Origin: Hevea brasiliensis
Taxonomy: Eukaryota > Streptophyta > Magnoliopsida > Malpighiales > Euphorbiaceae
Assembly (NCBI RefSeq): GCF_030052815.1
Contig: NC_079499.1
Location: 69,579,760 to 69,643,759, forward strand
Reading direction: 5' to 3'
Length of the DNA: 64,000 nt
The first letter of the stretch is position 1. Every line of letters begins with the position of its first letter. The notes below the pieces were generated by a model. The model had not been told where the DNA came from. It was given only the letters and a program-made list of their open reading frames with translations, and ran no database searches. Below, one piece after another: positions 61,345-64,000 of the stretch. The translations under genes and the position numbers were made by a program.

Positions 61345-64000
61345 TGTAACACCCCTATGTTCTGTAGTGTGTTCTACTGTTCCGGTGGCCAGTGTTGTCC
61401 GGACAGCTAGGATGCCTAGAACTACACTTCAATGTGAGTGAGGAGACATAAAATAATGAAATACAAGAAAAGAAAATACAAGAAAAACAAAGGAAAAATA
61501 ATAGTAAAGAAATACAATCAAGTTAAGCGAGCCGAGAACCCTAGCGATGGGTGACCGCACCGGGAAGTCAGGCGTGGACCGTTGACTAGCCCTGGATCTC
61601 GGGGAACCCTGGAAAATATTTTTAGGACTTAAATAGACACCTATTGAAGTACAAATACCATTAGAAATATCAAAGAAAAATTTATTAATTAGTACAAAGA
61701 AAAGTGAGAAATCAAAAAACGGACAAAACCCGGTGTTACCGAAAAATCGAGAATACAACCCGAACAGGGGCATTGTGGTCATTTGACACCCCGAGTTGCC
61801 TTTTGACCTTAATTTCCATTAAAAATAAATGATATAACACTTTAGAAATGACATGAAAAATTAAATTGAGATACATTATGTAAATAGTAAAAGATTAGTG
61901 GCAAATGAGCAAAATTAAGGAAATTAAGATTTATGACTTATTTAACCAAGTTAGTGCTCCACTAGTGACCTCTTAAGGGACCCATATTAAGCATTAGTGG
62001 ACTGAAACTACCATCTTCAACCTCCCAAACCAGAACCAGCCGAATTCTTCTTTTTCTCTCAAGTTCCTCCATGGCCGTCCATGGCCAAGCTCCATGCATG
62101 CATGAAGTAAGCCAATTTCTTCCTAAGTTCCTTCATCAAAGTTAGTCTACACCACTTGGGCAGTAGATTGGCAGCAAGAAGACTAAGTTTTGGAGAGATT
62201 TTGAAGAGTTTCTAAAGTGGTAAGTGTGTGTTTTTGGTTAGTGCTTCATTAAAGTTAGTAAGGAGGTTATGGGTACTTGAATTGTGGAAAGAATTTTGGA
62301 GTTTAATGTTCTAAGGGAGATGTTTATTTTTGGCAGCCATGGAAACTCCTTGAGAGCAGTTTATTCTTGCTTGTAAATGGTAGATTAAAGGGTTGATTAT
62401 GTGTTTATATGTGTAGGAATAAATTGGGTGATGTATACTAAGTATATTGTGAATGTGTATTTGAATTTGGAAGCTTGGAAATTAATGGAGTGTGATGTAT
62501 GAATTGGCAGCTTGCATTGTGAACCAAAAAAATATTATTTCATGGGTTGGTTTATGAAATTACATGGTTGAATTATGGTGCTTGCTATGGCAGATTGTAT
62601 ATGTGTACAAGGGTTTTAGTTTAGGCATGTAAATGAGCTTGTTATGTAGTTAAATTGTGTGTAAATTGAAGTTGGTAAATTCTGGACTATAATGTGCATA
62701 TTGAATGTGATTTTAAACTGCCAAAATGATCAACAATATGTGGTAAAATATGTTTAGGTTATGGTACAAACCAGATTGGGTAAGAATATGTGAATTGGTA
62801 CATGCTAAAAGTGATATTTGATGAGTAATAAAGGAAGTGCAATAGGGCAGTGTGCATTTTGGCCTATAACTTTAAGTGTGTGGCTCCAATTGGTATGAGA
62901 CCAATTGGAGGTGAAACTAGGAACAAAATGTGCCAACTTTCATGAAGAAAGCTTGCCAAAATTCTGCTTGCAAGGTAGCTTGAAAAATGACCAATCCGGA
63001 TTAAGTGCAATTGAGGCCTGAAAATTGACCATTTGGGCAGCAGTTAGTGTTTAGGCCATAACTCACTCAAAACAGGTCCAATTGACCTGAAATTTTAACC
63101 ATGAATAGTTAAGACCCATATCTACAAGTCTTATGAAGACACAAAAGCCCAGAAATGACCATAAGCAAGTCAAACAGCTTGCACAAATTCGGATCCAAAA
63201 ACTGGCCGAACCTAAAATGACCTAAAGTGACCTAAAGTGACCAATTTTGATGCAATTTGACCAGCAATAGTAAAATGACCATAACTTGGTCTACATAACT
63301 TAGAATGACCTGAAATTTTGCCCCGCGTGCAATAAGACATAGATTTACAAGTTTGTAGTTTTGACCGAAACCTGAAAACTGAGGAAACTAGGTCGTCTGG
63401 CTAGGTCAAACTAGTATCCCGGAATCCAGCAAATTGCAAGAAAATGCAGTATACACAGAAATGAACTTGGTAACATGTACCAACCCTAAAATACTATCGA
63501 ATGTGACATATTAATAACATTAAAACCTAATTTACCTAGAATGCATCGAGGGTCGACATATTAGGTTGACTAAACAAATATTAGAATTCAGTGAATTAAT
63601 TATCAAGCATTATCATTAGAGACAGTTTAATTAAGTACTGAAACACTTCAAATTGTGTTTCTCAGTTAGCAAAGACTCAGGGAAAGAGAAGGAAACACTG
63701 AGTCAAGACCAGGAGACAGTTATCAGAGATTTGTGCACAACAGTTATTTCTTTTGAATTTTTCAATTGAAATAAATTATGACTATTTGTATATTATTGTT
63801 TTCAATTATGGAAATGTGTTTGAATGGATACTTATTCCTTGAAAAGCATTGTAAATAGTTTGAAACTATGGAAAAATTGATTTAGTGTGATTTGTGAAAA
63901 TTTGAAGTTAATTATGAATTGTGTTGCCATTTTGTGAATGAATTTATGACTTTAGAAATTTATTGGATTCTCACGAATCATTTGAATAAAATGTTTGGAA
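61345..64000 (+). repeat. Gypsy LTR D, subfamily II, runs off the window
   Basis: Starts TGTAACACCCCTATG and follows the LTRs at 7810 and 50407 (GGACAGCTAGGATGCCTAGAA). 2,656 bp are visible and there is no gene in them. Its insertion into LTR C is inferred; the expected duplicated pentamer GAGAA lies at 61340-61344. Confidence 0.85.
62219..62225 (+). promoter_or_regulatory. Splice-donor consensus in LTR D
   Basis: CTAAAGTG|GTAAGT, GT at 62220, 875 bp from the LTR start. Use is inferred. Confidence 0.45.

Overview
The window is transposable-element DNA throughout, from a plant and most probably a eudicot. I see no host gene, tRNA or rRNA. The plant assignment rests on Ty1/copia and Ty3/gypsy retrotransposons with plant-type polyproteins, primer-binding sites matching the 3' end of plant initiator tRNA-Met (TGGTATCAGAGC), long gypsy LTRs, and an Ogre/Tat-type LTR start (TGTAGACCC). 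The sequence is AT-rich, and nearly every gap between pol remnants is LTR, as in heterochromatin. I cannot name the species.

Layout, left to right. 1-975: 3' part of a gypsy LTR (subfamily III). 976-3881: reverse-strand copia LTR and RNase H/RT remnant. 3882-6919: Tat/Ogre-like LTR with its primer site. 6920-7195: unassigned. 7196-7809 and 27003-33302: one reverse-strand Tekay/Del-like gypsy element (G1), split by a forward solo LTR of subfamily II (7810-27002). That solo LTR is itself split by a 14.9-kb composite copia element (7885-22819). The copia element has two forward pol segments, one inverted LTR with inverted pol, and two outer LTRs. 33303-33568: copia RT fragment. 33569-36946: truncated forward LTR of subfamily I.

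36947-61344 is a tandem LTR-internal-LTR-internal-LTR array (LTRs A, B and C) of a gypsy element that encodes only gag. A reverse solo LTR of subfamily III (42481-53785) sits in the first internal region. It carries another gag-only element (46488-53310, subfamily II LTRs). 61345-64000: another subfamily II LTR that runs off the window. Exact 5-bp target duplications (ATCCC, GCTTA, CTACC, TATTT) fix four insertions, so much of the nesting order can be read directly.

Three observations go beyond TE cataloguing. (1) All eight long gypsy LTRs that include the position carry a G|GTNAG splice-donor consensus 865-899 bp from the LTR start. Gag copies A and B have a good acceptor 26 nt before the gag ATG. 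One nested copy has its 5' LTR cut at this donor to within 1 nt and fused to gag, as if copied from spliced RNA. (2) A hairpin about 650-710 bp before the LTR end keeps its pairing across subfamilies through compensatory base changes. (3) Three gag-only copies, with two LTR subfamilies, share the same replacement of pol by about 1.0-1.3 kb of non-coding DNA. This points to a propagated non-autonomous family rather than three independent deletions.

All coding regions are degraded, mostly by nonsense changes. Lineage names (Tekay/Del, Tat/Ogre, Angela/Tork-like) come from motif recognition, not from a search.
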